A stretch of 64,000 nucleotides of DNA from Didymella arachidicola (taxonomy: Eukaryota > Ascomycota > Dothideomycetes > Pleosporales > Didymellaceae). Made by a program: the position numbers and the translations under genes. The notes below the pieces were generated by a model, which had not been told where the DNA came from, did no database searches, and worked only from the letters and a program-made list of their open reading frames with translations. Shown piece after piece: positions 21,216 through 31,813 of the stretch. The stretch is taken from positions 682,001 to 746,000 of the forward strand of contig CM049997.1 of NCBI GenBank assembly GCA_016630955.3. Direction: 5' to 3'. Each line of letters begins with the position of its first letter. Within the stretch, counting starts at the first letter, position 1.

Positions 21216-21421
21216 TATGCGGGGTGGAAGAGTCTGTACAGCGCGTACGAGGCAAGCACACCGATGGGGACGTTCGCGATCAGGGCGGCGCGCGAGTAAA
21301 AGCAGTCGGCGTGGTGTCTTCGTCTCGTATTGTCGCAGCGTTCAATGATAAGCAGTATACTGAGGGCTTGGAGGAGCTTGGCTTCGGCGAAGTTGAAGTA
21401 GAGGTTGCGGGGGCCTGCCAT
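21215..21421 (-). CDS. Small hydrophobic ORF overlapping the UBX start codon
   Basis: ATG at 21421 opens 68 codons that end with TAA at 21217-21215; the last A is the first base of the UBX gene's ATG (TAATG). The protein starts MAGPRNLYFNFAEAKLLQAL and ends with a likely membrane segment (LIANVPIGVLASYALYRLF). Third positions in its first and last parts are C-rich, like neighbouring genes. It may be a translated upstream ORF, a separate small membrane protein on a dicistronic mRNA, or part of a 5' exon. I do not recognise a family. Confidence 0.45.
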   Translation of the reverse strand: MAGPRNLYFNFAEAKLLQALSILLIIERCDNTRRRHHADCFYSRAALIANVPIGVLASYALYRLFHPA

Positions 21422-21627
21422 AGACTTCAACAACTGTCAAGTCCCAAATCGTAAATACAAGGCGGTCAGCACTTTGGTGTGTAATGGCTGGTGAATGTTC
21501 TAGCATGTTGCGCGCGCGCGTCGAGTTGCCGCCTGAACGTCACCCCGCCAGACGAGCAGCTACGACCCCCACATACACCTTCAAGCGCCGCGCGGGTACC
21601 TTGGTACGAGTGACCTTTCACAAACAT

Positions 21628-21654
21628 ATGCCCAGTCGCAGCCATGTCCAGTAG
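21628..21654 (+). promoter_or_regulatory. Upstream ORF overlapping the thioredoxin-like start
   Basis: An ATG at 21628 opens eight codons ending in TAG at 21652-21654, in another frame, and overlaps the main ATG at 21644. If the transcript begins upstream of it, scanning ribosomes would meet this ATG first, so it could lower translation of the main gene. Confidence 0.4.
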
Positions 21655-22688
21655 TGTCGAGACGTCCTCGGCATCCCAGCTGAGCCAGCTAATCTCCTCC
21701 TCGCGCATTGTTGTCCTCAACTGTAGGTTCCAGTGCACCGAGTGCCAGCCTGGATAGTGTTACTGATGTCTGTTGCGCAGTCTACAACGAGGAAAATAAA
21801 TCTAGTCAAGCCATCATCCCGGTTTACGACCAGCTCGCCCAGCAGCTCTCGAGAGCCAACAAGATCACGTTTGCAAAGGTCAGCGTGAAGAAGCAGGCCC
21901 AGATTGCCGAGAGCTACAACATCACCAACACGCCGACCTTCATCATCTTCAAGAACGGCCAGCAAATACGCAAATTCAGCGGCTCCAACCCACAGCACCT
22001 TTCCGATGCGATCAAGAGCTTAGCGCAAGAGGCCGAGTCTGACGGCGGCGCTGGAGGGTTTGGAGAGGCAAGTGGGAGTGGTAGTGGTGCCTGGCGAGGC
22101 GCAAGTCTACCAAGGGGATACACAGACATCACAGAGCAGGTCGATGTACGGGGCCTCGATCTGCTGAACGCTGACAGCGACTTTGGTGGCGTGCGCACAC
22201 TCTTCGAGACCTCCAAGCCGAGCTCGTTGAGCAAGGGCAAGGGCAGCGCAGACACCAAGGACTGGATAGAGAGCGATGTCGACAACCAGCTCATGCTGTA
22301 CGTGCCATTCACCTCAACGCTCAAGATCCACACCATCCAGATCACATCGAACCCGCCTATCGACGAAGACGACGACGAGATCCCCGTTCGACCGAAGACC
22401 ATCCACGTCTGGACCAACCGCCAGCACAACCTGGGCTTTGAGGAGGCCGAAGACATTCCCTCAACGCAAACCATCGAGCTGAAGGAGTCAGACTGGGACA
22501 AGGAGACCGGCACAGCGAAGCTGGAGCTGCGCTTCGTCAAATTTCAAAACGTCTACAGCCTCGTGCTGTTCGTGCAGGACGGCGAGGGCGACAGCGAGAA
22601 GACGCGCATTGACAGGATCCGCTTCATCGGCGAGACTGGAGAGAAGAGGGACTTGGGCAAGCTCGAGAAGATCGGCGACGACTCTTAA
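21644..22688 (+). CDS. Thioredoxin-like protein with PITH domain (TXNL1 type), active-site cysteines missing
   Basis: Exons 21644-21722 and 21781-22688 (58-bp intron, acceptor TTGCGCAG) give 328 aa. The first part is a thioredoxin fold: IVVLNFYNEENKSSQAIIPVYDQLA, then FAKVSVKKQAQIAESYNITNTPTFIIFKNGQ. From about residue 140 follows the PITH domain (proteasome-interacting, as in TXNL1), with DVRGLDLLNAD, the WIESDVDNQLMLYVPF block and IRFIGETG. In human TXNL1 this protein binds the 26S proteasome lid. Where the family has W-C-G-P-C, this protein reads E-N-K-S-S, so both redox cysteines are absent. Thus it is likely a non-catalytic proteasome-associated relative, unless an unseen alternative exon supplies the motif. 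Confidence 0.87.
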
Positions 22689-25600
22689 GTAGCCACGGCC
22701 GGGAAGACGAGTAATGCATCTTGAGCGTGCATTTCCAAGTAGAGTTAATGAGACCAATGATGTGAGCAGTGCTTCATCGCTAGCCTAAATCCACATTTGC
22801 AGCTATGAGACGTACTGATGCAGCCTCATGAAGACCTGCAAACTGCCCACGCGGCCACGCCGCCGAACGCGCCCAAAGTCGCGACTTTCAAACAGGCCTC
22901 AGAATTTTATGTATGATGAAATCAGTTACCGCAGTGCGATATATTACTCTTCCTATCATGATATTAAAATATTCATCTCCGGCCATAAGGCACCTCTGAA
23001 CTCGCGCCCTCACTTTTTCAAGTCGTGCAAACGGAATTTTCGCGCTAGTCTCGGCCCGGAACAACCGCTTCCGAGTCCCCTACAAAAACTTCACGTCGCT
23101 GCCACTCCTTCGATTTCTTTGCGGCGGAGGTCATATTACAGAGTTTCCCCTCTTGCTCCAGGGCCTGACTATGGTCTTGTACGGCGTCAATGACCTCCAA
23201 GAGAGAACATATTGCATCATCGATCGTATACACTTTGCGGGGGCGTCTGAGTCGGATGACACAGTGGCGCTTTCGCTGGAAAAGGCTCGAACATCTCTTG
23301 CTATTCGCAATTATTTTTTGAACATGACAAGGCTTTCGCGCGTCCGATGCTGCGAGGTTATCAGTGGCGGTCTGGCGTCCCACCACCCAGACAAAAATTC
23401 GGACACTTTTGATAAGGTCAGCGGCCAAAGGTGTCCGATATTTCTTGTCCAGGTGGTGGTCCGGTGAGCGTGATTACAGCGCAGACGTGGCGGTGCTGCA
23501 GGCTGTGTTCTCATGCAGATCTTCGTACGGTAACACCGCGACTGGGCTCTGCATATCAAGTTCGACATAGCGTGAACAGGAAAGGACCTGTGAGCGGTCT
23601 GAATACCTAGCCATACGTGCTGCATGCCTGCGGATCTTCGCACGGATTCGCCGTCGCTCGCTGTGTGCACACGGCACTACGAGAGAAGACCTCGGGACAC
23701 AGATGCGCTGTTCATAGGGAAAGTCGTTGAGTCGGAGGCCCCGGCTGGTGCTATCGTGGGGAGTGTGCATGGGTTGCACTTGGTCCAGCATCTCGATACC
23801 GCCTGATGTTCATCCATCCACGTCGATAGCGGATGCCGTACGTTCAAGGTTCACCATTCCTCACCGCAATACCAAGCACGTCTCGCTATGAAGGACTTGC
23901 AATCCTTGACGGGCTCCGCGGTCGCGAGCGAGGGCGGTGTGCAACAACGCTGGTAACGCGCGAACGCTGAGCGGATGCTCTATTGTGGTAGTCTGGGTAT
24001 ATATTGTGAGTGGAGACGATGACAAGGGTTTTCGGTCGTATTTTTCAGTTGTCCTAGGCAATGATCTGATGCGTTTTAAACACTCTTCTAGTCCTAGGGG
24101 CTGTAACTTAGGCAGACTGCAGGGGTAGGTTGTGTATTATATCTAAAAGCAGGCAGGATCTGATGTAATTTAATGAGTAAGGTCTTCCGGTTATGCCGGA
24201 TCCACTCACAATATATACCCAGACTACCACAGTATGTATGCAGGACCACGAGCGTCGTTGTGTGACACAGCAGCATCTCGATATATGATCTCAACGGGCG
24301 TAACAACGACATGGCATGGAGTGGCATCATCGGTACCAGACATCGCATCCTCGTCCTGTCCTGGTATCTCAGACGTTTCCTCGGTCGTTTCAGCTTCATG
24401 CGGATAATTTGGCGTGCCGGCCAACGCTCTCGTTCCATGTTGACATTTCATGCGATGGAGACTTGTCAACCACGCGACAGGGCAGGGATGATGGCCGCTG
24501 AGACGGCTGCAGCTGGTCGACGAGCTGTCCACACGCGTATGAGGTTCCGTACGTCTGTGTCTTGTCTCGTCCGGGGTCGTTGTCGTTCGGTCTGCTGCAG
24601 TCAACATTTGCAAGCACTGCTGGCGTATCGTCGTCCGTTCTGTTCAGGCATCGCGAGACGTCACAAGCAGACGCGACATATCTCTGGCGTCAAAGGCTCA
24701 GCAGCTCCAGCGCCTTGAAACAAGCGCTCCAGAGTCGTACAACAGTCTCCAGCGATGAGGTAGATACCGATGTCGCGGCTGCAATGCAAGTCATCCGCAG
24801 CACCCTGAGTCCTTGCTTGACAAGATCTTCGGACTAGGAAACCTTGACTTCTTTGCCACTCAGGCCTCGATTGCGTCCTCAACATGCATGTGTCGAAGGC
24901 GAGCGTCAACCTGATTGCGATCCTCGACTTCACGCCCAAGATCTACCCGATCGGCAAGTCACGTTGAGAGCGACTTTTCGAATCAAGCCGCCCAAGGCGG
25001 CCCTGTCCCGGTACCGCGGGACCCTTAGGGTCTCTATCCTCAGGCTTCTTGACACGAGTGCCGGTATATCGCCGACCGTCGTGAGTTGACATGAATAAGT
25101 GTGCGACCAACAGGAAGCGCAGGAAGTCTTCCGGCTACAGCCAGATGAGAAGGCCCGAGGGTGCATGATTCGCTGATAGTCGCGAGTCTCGTGACATCGA
25201 AAGATACCGAACAACATCCATTTTACGATGTTATCCATTACCCAGGACTGCACGGCTAAAATTCTCCGTAGTGTTTCACAGCGGACATGTCTCTCTCGGT
25301 GCACAATCTGTGAGGATCCACTGCAGCCCTGCCTATCATTTCTTCAGAATCACTCAAACTCATGTGGCGGTGCGTTGCAAATGCCTCTCTGACCAGCGGA
25401 CGGAGCCAACAAATTTGTAAGTTCGCCATCACGGCTCCAGGGCGGCCCTTCCGTTCCCACTTCCCGTCTCAGATTACACGAGACACGTATCTCGGCGTTC
25501 GCTCGACCAGCAAGTTGATCACAAAAGCGTCTGAGCTGGTCGTATGGAAGGGTTTCCCTTGCAACCAAATTACGCCGCATGAAAACTTGGACAGTACGTG

Positions 25601-28600
25601 CGCTTCTAACCCTCGCATCATTGTGGAGAAGTCTTCGAGAAGGTTGCGACGCCAGGGACCAGTCGTGCGGGTGCGTCGCGGCTGGTAAACGAGAGCAAAA
25701 GCCATGTTGGCCTGCTCGAGCATAAAATTCGAATCTCGTTTGGACGGCCTTGCTCAATATGGTGTCTGTACCCCAGCTGCCGTTCCAGACCCCCCGGTAC
25801 GACAGACTGCCAGCTGCCTCTTCCGGGCGAGCCACCGTTGACAGTGCCTTTGCGGCAATTGCGAACAGCTTGTCATGGTTTCAAATCTTCGATCACTTGT
25901 CTGAGACGGTGTAGATGGGGAATCGGGATCTATCTGGCATGCGTCAAATGTGTCAACATCTTCGGTAGTATGCCGCAGACTAGCAATATTATTGCAACAC
26001 ATTGACGTTGCTGATATGCCGATGGAGAACTCTTCATTATCAGGTCGTCAACAGACTTGTCCACATACACGAATGTCACGCTGCAGGTACTGTGATGATA
26101 GTCGACTGTCGAACCCTTCTTTCCAGCCTCCAACGCAGTCGGGTCCGCGGACATTCGGGAGTAACGCTTGTATACGCTTGACACATGAGTGCGAATTGGG
26201 GTTGAGTGAGGCGCTCGTTCGGCTCGTCAACAGCTCTTCCGGAAGCCGTTCCTCAGCCTGAGAACCTTCCAGGAAAATTAAACGAAGATCAGGGTGCTCC
26301 ACGGAACCTCGACAAATGATAGAGGTCGATCAGGTGGAGTCAAGTTGAGGGCTAAGGAAGCCAGCAACAGTTCCCCGGGCGCCGACCCTGTGGTGAAGCC
26401 ACAGGCTCCAGCACAGGGCACGACGGAGCTTCTTCCTGAATCGTGCCGTCTTACTCACGGCTCTGTTGAATCGTAAGAGTGCCCCGCTATGATGGACGTT
26501 CCAGAAATCTGAATCCCTCGTTATCACATGAAGAAGGTAGGAGCGTCACGTCACCGTGCGATGCACAAGTAAAAGACCCCACGAGGATCCACGGAGAGTA
26601 GAGGGTCACGATGAGGCCGTTGTGGTTGTGTATTGCCAGACGCGCTGTTCCTGCAGCGTACCTGCATAGGCGGCGGCTCTCTCCATCATATCGGCTCAGG
26701 CACCTGCCGTCGCTGTGGGGTGCAACCAACAGTCGAATGCCATTGGCTCAGGTTGAGTCAAGCTACGCCGCCGTCACGCGCAGGCGCGCTCACGGGACGA
26801 TGTGACACCACTGAGATGGGCTCCGTAAAGCGGCGAGGACGCTAGGACGTCTTGGGACACACCGGCGGAGCTTATGCACGGGTAGGAGATGCGCAAGTTG
26901 CATTAAATTCGCGCTACGTCTCAAAATAGTAGACTGACGAGGAAGGTGATGATGTGCCGGGCCATAACATTTATCGAATGCTGACAGTTTACGAAAGACA
27001 CACTGCACAAATCGGGGCCCGAGGTCGTTATCGCGGCACTGTAATCGCTATCGATATCGGGATGTGGACGGCAGAGGCGTATAGGGAAATTGAGCATTGC
27101 AAGAGTGCCATACGTCTGAGAGACACGTATGGAACTTGGACGTCATTATAGGGTTTGCAGTGTCAACACGGGGCGTGTCAACAGTTTTAGAGCACGCTGA
27201 TGACATCAAACGAAAAGTAGCTTGCAGGTCGCACAACAGCCGATATTTTGCTCATCCTCTGTTTTCCGTTGTGGGATGCCAACAGGCAGTTGGGCCGGGA
27301 CGCTATACGACTTCCCCGCCATTAACAGACAAAATTGTCAAACAGCTCTGGCGGCAGACTGTAGCCACGCTGCAGCTCAATCCGCGGTCGGTCGCTATCT
27401 TGAAACACACGATTTCTGCCGATACCAACACCAGCTCTGCAGCTGCTTTGGGCACCAGGTCCACCAACCATTGTTCTCTGGTTGCTGCTGTTCTGAACCA
27501 AGAAAACTGCGCGGTGGCGAGGTGCAGCTCGCGTTCTGCTATGTCGCACCATCGCTGTGTAGCCGTCCGTAGAGCTGCCGGGTCCAACAGCTCGCCGTCA
27601 CCGGGCAAATCAGCAGCAACGGGCGACTGCGACCTGCATATAGCACGACGGTGTTCCTGCATCTCGAGTCGTTTGCTCAGCGCTGCGCTACCGCACTCCT
27701 TCTGCATTGGGACGGTAAACAACGCGCTCCACGCCTCTGATCCTGTTCCGTGGAGTTGACCCTGCTTGAAACGCGCTCCATGTGGGTGCGGTGAGCATGC
27801 AATGCAGTCACCTCGCATCCTCTCCATCGACGAGCGTCAGACCAGACAGACCTCACAGACGGCTGCAGACGCTCTGTCAGACACGAGTCCACGGTAGCTT
27901 CTTGTGATAGCCCATGGTGGCACTGCGGCGAAGGCGTGCGATTCGGCACCGAAACGCTGCGCTCTCGTGTCACAGAACCGCCGCGTCGTCATGCTCACAC
28001 CCTGCTAAAGGGCTGCACGTTGTGTGGTGAGCTGCAATGTTTCCGAACAACCACCCAGAGGCAAGACGTCAGCAGCAGGCCGTCACTCCACCCTACCAGT
28101 GGCCAAGTCCAGGAACAGGGTCCTGGTCAACGGCGAGATATCACTATCGATTGGGCGGATAGGCTGATCAATCCACGGCGGGACACACGGCTGAATGGCA
28201 AATGGGAGGGTTTGAAGGCAACGTTGCGGCCAACGGGCCTCTGTCGTCGAACGAGACACAAGGTCGCACAGCACCATCGCCTCTCCTCACCACCACTCAT
28301 GGCCTCGCCTTCACGGCGGCTCTTCCGCCAGCGGGGCTGAAGACTCAGCTCTGCTTGCCTCGCGGTGCTCTCGCAACCATTCGGCGTGTGCGGCGGGCAG
28401 CACCGCAGCAGCATATCGATACGCAGACAGCGTGCACCCTCCAGCCGCTCTGACCAACAAGCCAATGGCTGCACAAGTTGTGCCGGCGCTGTGCGCGTCT
28501 TCATTTCGCCTGTGCAGCTCATGCAGCCACACCAGGCCTTGCATTTGGCGACCAATTTTAGTGCATGAGTTATGCCGTGCTGCTGCCCTAAGACGCCCGC

Positions 28601-29242
28601 GAGTCGACAACCCTGCACTTAAGCGCAAGAGTCCGGCAGGGGTCAGTCCTGCATGGAGACCACCGCTATGGTTGGGCTTGTGGGGACGCTTGCGCTGCGC
28701 CCCGACTCCCTCCCACACCTGTCGTCAACCAATTCCAAGCGTCCGTCGGCCATCTTTTACTTTTTCAGTCTTGGTCGCTGTCTCGTCGCCTGCTGATCTA
28801 GGCTACTTATCCAGGCCTTCCCTTCCGTTCGTTGCGCTTTCCTTGTCCAAAGGTTTATCAACCTCATCGCTTGTTTCTCTTTCCCCAGTACTCTTCCTGG
28901 TCTTCCATTTTGGTCTACATTTGTACAGTCTTCCCGTCGATTGTGCATTGTAACCGTTCCTTCCTTTTGGATCATCCCAATCTTCGTCAACGCACGACCC
29001 CATGACATCTTTGTCCCAGTAAATCCACATATTAGTAGACAGCTTCATCATCTTGAAGTAGTCGTCCAGTCACTCCCTCAAACCAACAACCAGTCCATTG
29101 CTGTACAGCACTCTACACTCCGCCTAATATAACATTATTCCACCTCGGTACCTAGGAACCACCCACATAACCATCAAACACCTGATCAACAAGCATATAG
29201 TGAGTAAAGTAGTAGTACGTCACAGGTACACGACCCGCTAAC
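22689..29242. other. 6.5-kb gene-poor region
   Basis: I find no supportable gene here. Open frames up to 220 codons (27097-27759 plus) are overlapped by others on the opposite strand, lack motifs, and are rich in His, Cys, Arg and Ser as expected from non-coding GC-balanced DNA. The one clear structure is a perfect 30-bp inverted repeat (23984-24013 with 24202-24231). The last 500 bp (about 28740-29242) turns pyrimidine-rich and probably forms the promoter and long leader of the zinc-finger gene at 29243. The rest may hold regulatory DNA, non-coding RNA or old decayed repeats. Confidence 0.45.
23984..24231. repeat. Perfect 30-bp inverted repeat around a 188-bp core
   Basis: The arm tgtggtagtctgggtatata... 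at 23984-24013 is the exact reverse complement of 24202-24231. Similarity continues imperfectly on the inner side for roughly 20-30 bp. The core (24014-24201) has no open frame worth naming. The element could be a small non-autonomous transposon with decayed ends, or it could form a hairpin if transcribed. I see no obvious target duplication. Confidence 0.8.
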
Positions 29243-30964
29243 ATGAGCCCAGACATCCCAGTATTCGAAATGGAAGGCTCATATCACATGCACCCAATGC
29301 AGGCGACATCCGCACCATTCTTCTACTACAACCCGGACCCCCAGGGCGAGAGGACCAGCCAGCACGGTCACTTCACACCACAGCCTGCCGGCCAGCAGAC
29401 ACTTCAGCCACAGATGTACTACCAGAGGCCTTCGTCCGCACAGTCGATGTCTTACCCTCAGACCGCATACGCCAACCAGATGATGACACCCGTAGCATCG
29501 CCTCAGCCAATGTACCAGAAGCCAGCAATCTTTGTCCAGCCTCAGGAATCTCCATTCCTGCAGACACTGGACACTGACTTCTACGCGCCTGCCACACCTC
29601 CTCTGTCATCCTGCGGTAGCAACATCAGCAGCCCTCCTTCCACATACGATCTCCTTCCCACACCAGTGAACGCTTTCTTCCCCGGCGAGGGCATCGAGGG
29701 TATCAAGCAGGGCTGTGAGGGTGAGGTCTTCAACGAGCTGTTGTCCACTGGCATTGAGTGGAGGTCAGCCACCCCACCCATGACCCCAGGTAAGCACCAC
29801 AAACAGTTGTCGACAAGCGTGCAAACGTGACTTGGCAAACGCGATGATTGTGGAAGGGATAACTGACTGGGCTTAGTATACATCCAGCCTAACCAGGGAT
29901 CGTACCTGCTCTCCGCTACATCCTGCCCATCGCTTTCCCCCTCACCTTCACCGCTGCCCCGCTCGTTCTCCGTCGAGGCTGAGAACAACTTCTGCAACCC
30001 CAGGGATCTGACTGTCTCTGCTTCCGAGCAGCTGACTCTCTGCCCCGTCGACGAGGAGCACAAGCTTGTTTTCAAGGGTGAGGTTGCCAAGGTCCACGAG
30101 GCCGAGTCTACTTTCACTTTCACCGGTCTGCCAACCTTCGAGCCCCTGTTCGAACTTGACTGCGAGGACGACTTCACTGGCCTTGTTGCCTTCCCTAGCT
30201 CCGAGATTCAGCTTCCTGTTGGCAAGCGCCAGCGCACTGCTCCTTACACTCCTGAGGAGGACTTTGTCAGCGACGCCAGCTTCACTGACTTCGAGGAGGA
30301 TCTCAGCCTGCCCCTTACACCAGCCGAGTCTGAGGACAACATGTCCGTTGCACCCAAGAAGCGATCGATCAAGAGGGCGCGCTCTGAGCAGAGCGAGGCG
30401 GAGTCCGACTACTCTGGTAAGCAGCAGACCTCCGGTGACGATAACGCCGCGTCTGGAGCATCAAGCCAACAGAACTCAGGTCAAGACAACGCCGACAACT
30501 CCAGCTCTGAGGAGACAGCCACCACTGCCCCCGTTGCTCCCTCGAGCCGTCGCGGCCGCAAGCAGTCGCTGACCGAGGATCCCTCCAAGACCTTCGTCTG
30601 CACTCTCTGCTCGCGCCGCTTCCGTCGCCAGGAACACCTCAAGCGCCACTACCGTTCTCTCCACACTCACGACAAGCCCTTCGAGTGCACCGACTGCGGC
30701 AAGAAGTTCTCTCGCAGCGACAACCTCTCCCAGCACCAGCGCACTCACGGCACTGGCGCCATGGTCATGGGTGTCCTCGACAGCTCTGAGCTTCACCATG
30801 ACATGGCTCAACATCCTGGGTCGTACGAGAACCAGGATCCCGCCATGATGGGTCAGATCCTCTACAACGCTGCTGCTGGCATCTCCAGTGCGAGCTCGGA
30901 CTCTTACTCAGACCTCGAGCCTTCGCCACTGAAGATGCGCAGCAAGAGGAAGCGTGACGAGTAG
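29243..30964 (+). CDS. msnA: C2H2 zinc-finger stress regulator, Msn2/MsnA/Seb1-type
   Basis: Exons 29243-29789 and 29877-30964 (87-bp intron, GTAAGC to GGCTTAG) give 544 aa. Two adjacent C2H2 fingers lie at Cys424-Cys427-His440-His445 and Cys453-Cys456-His469-His473, within the sequence FVCTLCSRRFRRQEHLKRHY and FECTDCGKKFSRSDNLSQHQ. This is the pattern of Msn2, MsnA and Seb1, which bind stress-response elements (AGGGG). The N-terminus is Gln/Pro/Tyr-rich and likely activating; acidic Ser-rich blocks precede the fingers, with basic clusters (KKRSIKRAR, SRRGRKQS) that may serve as nuclear signals and kinase sites. The long upstream gene-free region fits a highly regulated gene. Confidence 0.93.
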
Positions 30965-31813
30965 ATGGTTGTGCTACCTCTTCTCCTTTCGACTCTTTTA
31001 ACGAACCTTCATGACCCAGGATCGCTAGAGGGACTTCATCAATACCCAGGCGGCTGCTCGTCACCGTCACGTCGTAATGCCAGACGATGCGGCTAGACAG
31101 GCGGCAAAGGTTTACATTGGCGACTCGGGTGCCTTACCTCGACGTTGCGGCAAAAGTTCGTCTTCTTTTCTCACCTGTATTCTTGCATTGCACCACACTT
31201 TGGCGACTCAACACGAGTCTGCCCCATCCGGGTTTCACATTTAGCATGGCACATTAGGGGTTCACTTGGGAACATTTGGGTGATTCACACGGTTAGATCT
31301 GGTTGGTGTTTACATTTTGCGGTTTTACATCTTACGACGACACGACCCATTCTTACCGGGCATCGTCGCCGCACACTCTCACACACCGAACTCCTGTTCA
31401 GCGTTCTTACTCTCGTTTTAATCGGCTGCGACTTGTGCAGGCCAAACATTCTGAGAATATTCGCTTCTTTCACAGCCTATAATAGTTCGACCCCCCTACC
31501 GCTCTGCACAGTACTCTTTGCGCCGTTTGTAGGGTTGTGCTGGCACATCCGATCTATACATTAAATGCTCAAACATACATCAAGTTCAGCTCTGCTTGCA
31601 CCTCGGTGACCTCATGTGGTTGTGGCTTGACCCGCGTCTCCGTCAACGAAGTTTATTTTCGATCTTTGGTAGACTACGCTAGCGTGCGATTGCTTTAGCG
31701 AACCTTGTCCCAGAACCAGATACCAGACATATATCCCGGCGGCTGGAGTCGACAATCGCGCGGGCGCTCCCTTGTGTCTTCTGTACTACCACATCTCGGC
31801 CACAGCGCGCACA
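30965..31813. other. Intergenic region between msnA and DPH6
   Basis: About 850 bp holding the 3' UTR of the zinc-finger gene and the promoter of DPH6. The 139-codon frame at 31145-31564 has no family resemblance and a composition (His, Cys, Leu, Thr-rich) typical of chance frames. No repeat is seen. Confidence 0.4.

Noticed and set aside
24224..24613. 129-codon minus-strand frame with an acidic Thr/Glu middle part
   Set aside because: A short stretch looks protein-like, but there is no start context, no splice signal pattern and no similarity I can name.
27097..27759. 220-codon plus-strand frame in the gene-poor region
   Set aside because: Overlapped by a 174-codon frame on the other strand, no family resemblance, composition like random translation of GC-balanced DNA.
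31145..31564. 139-codon frame between msnA and DPH6
   Set aside because: No motif, no coding pattern, and it lies where UTR and promoter are expected.
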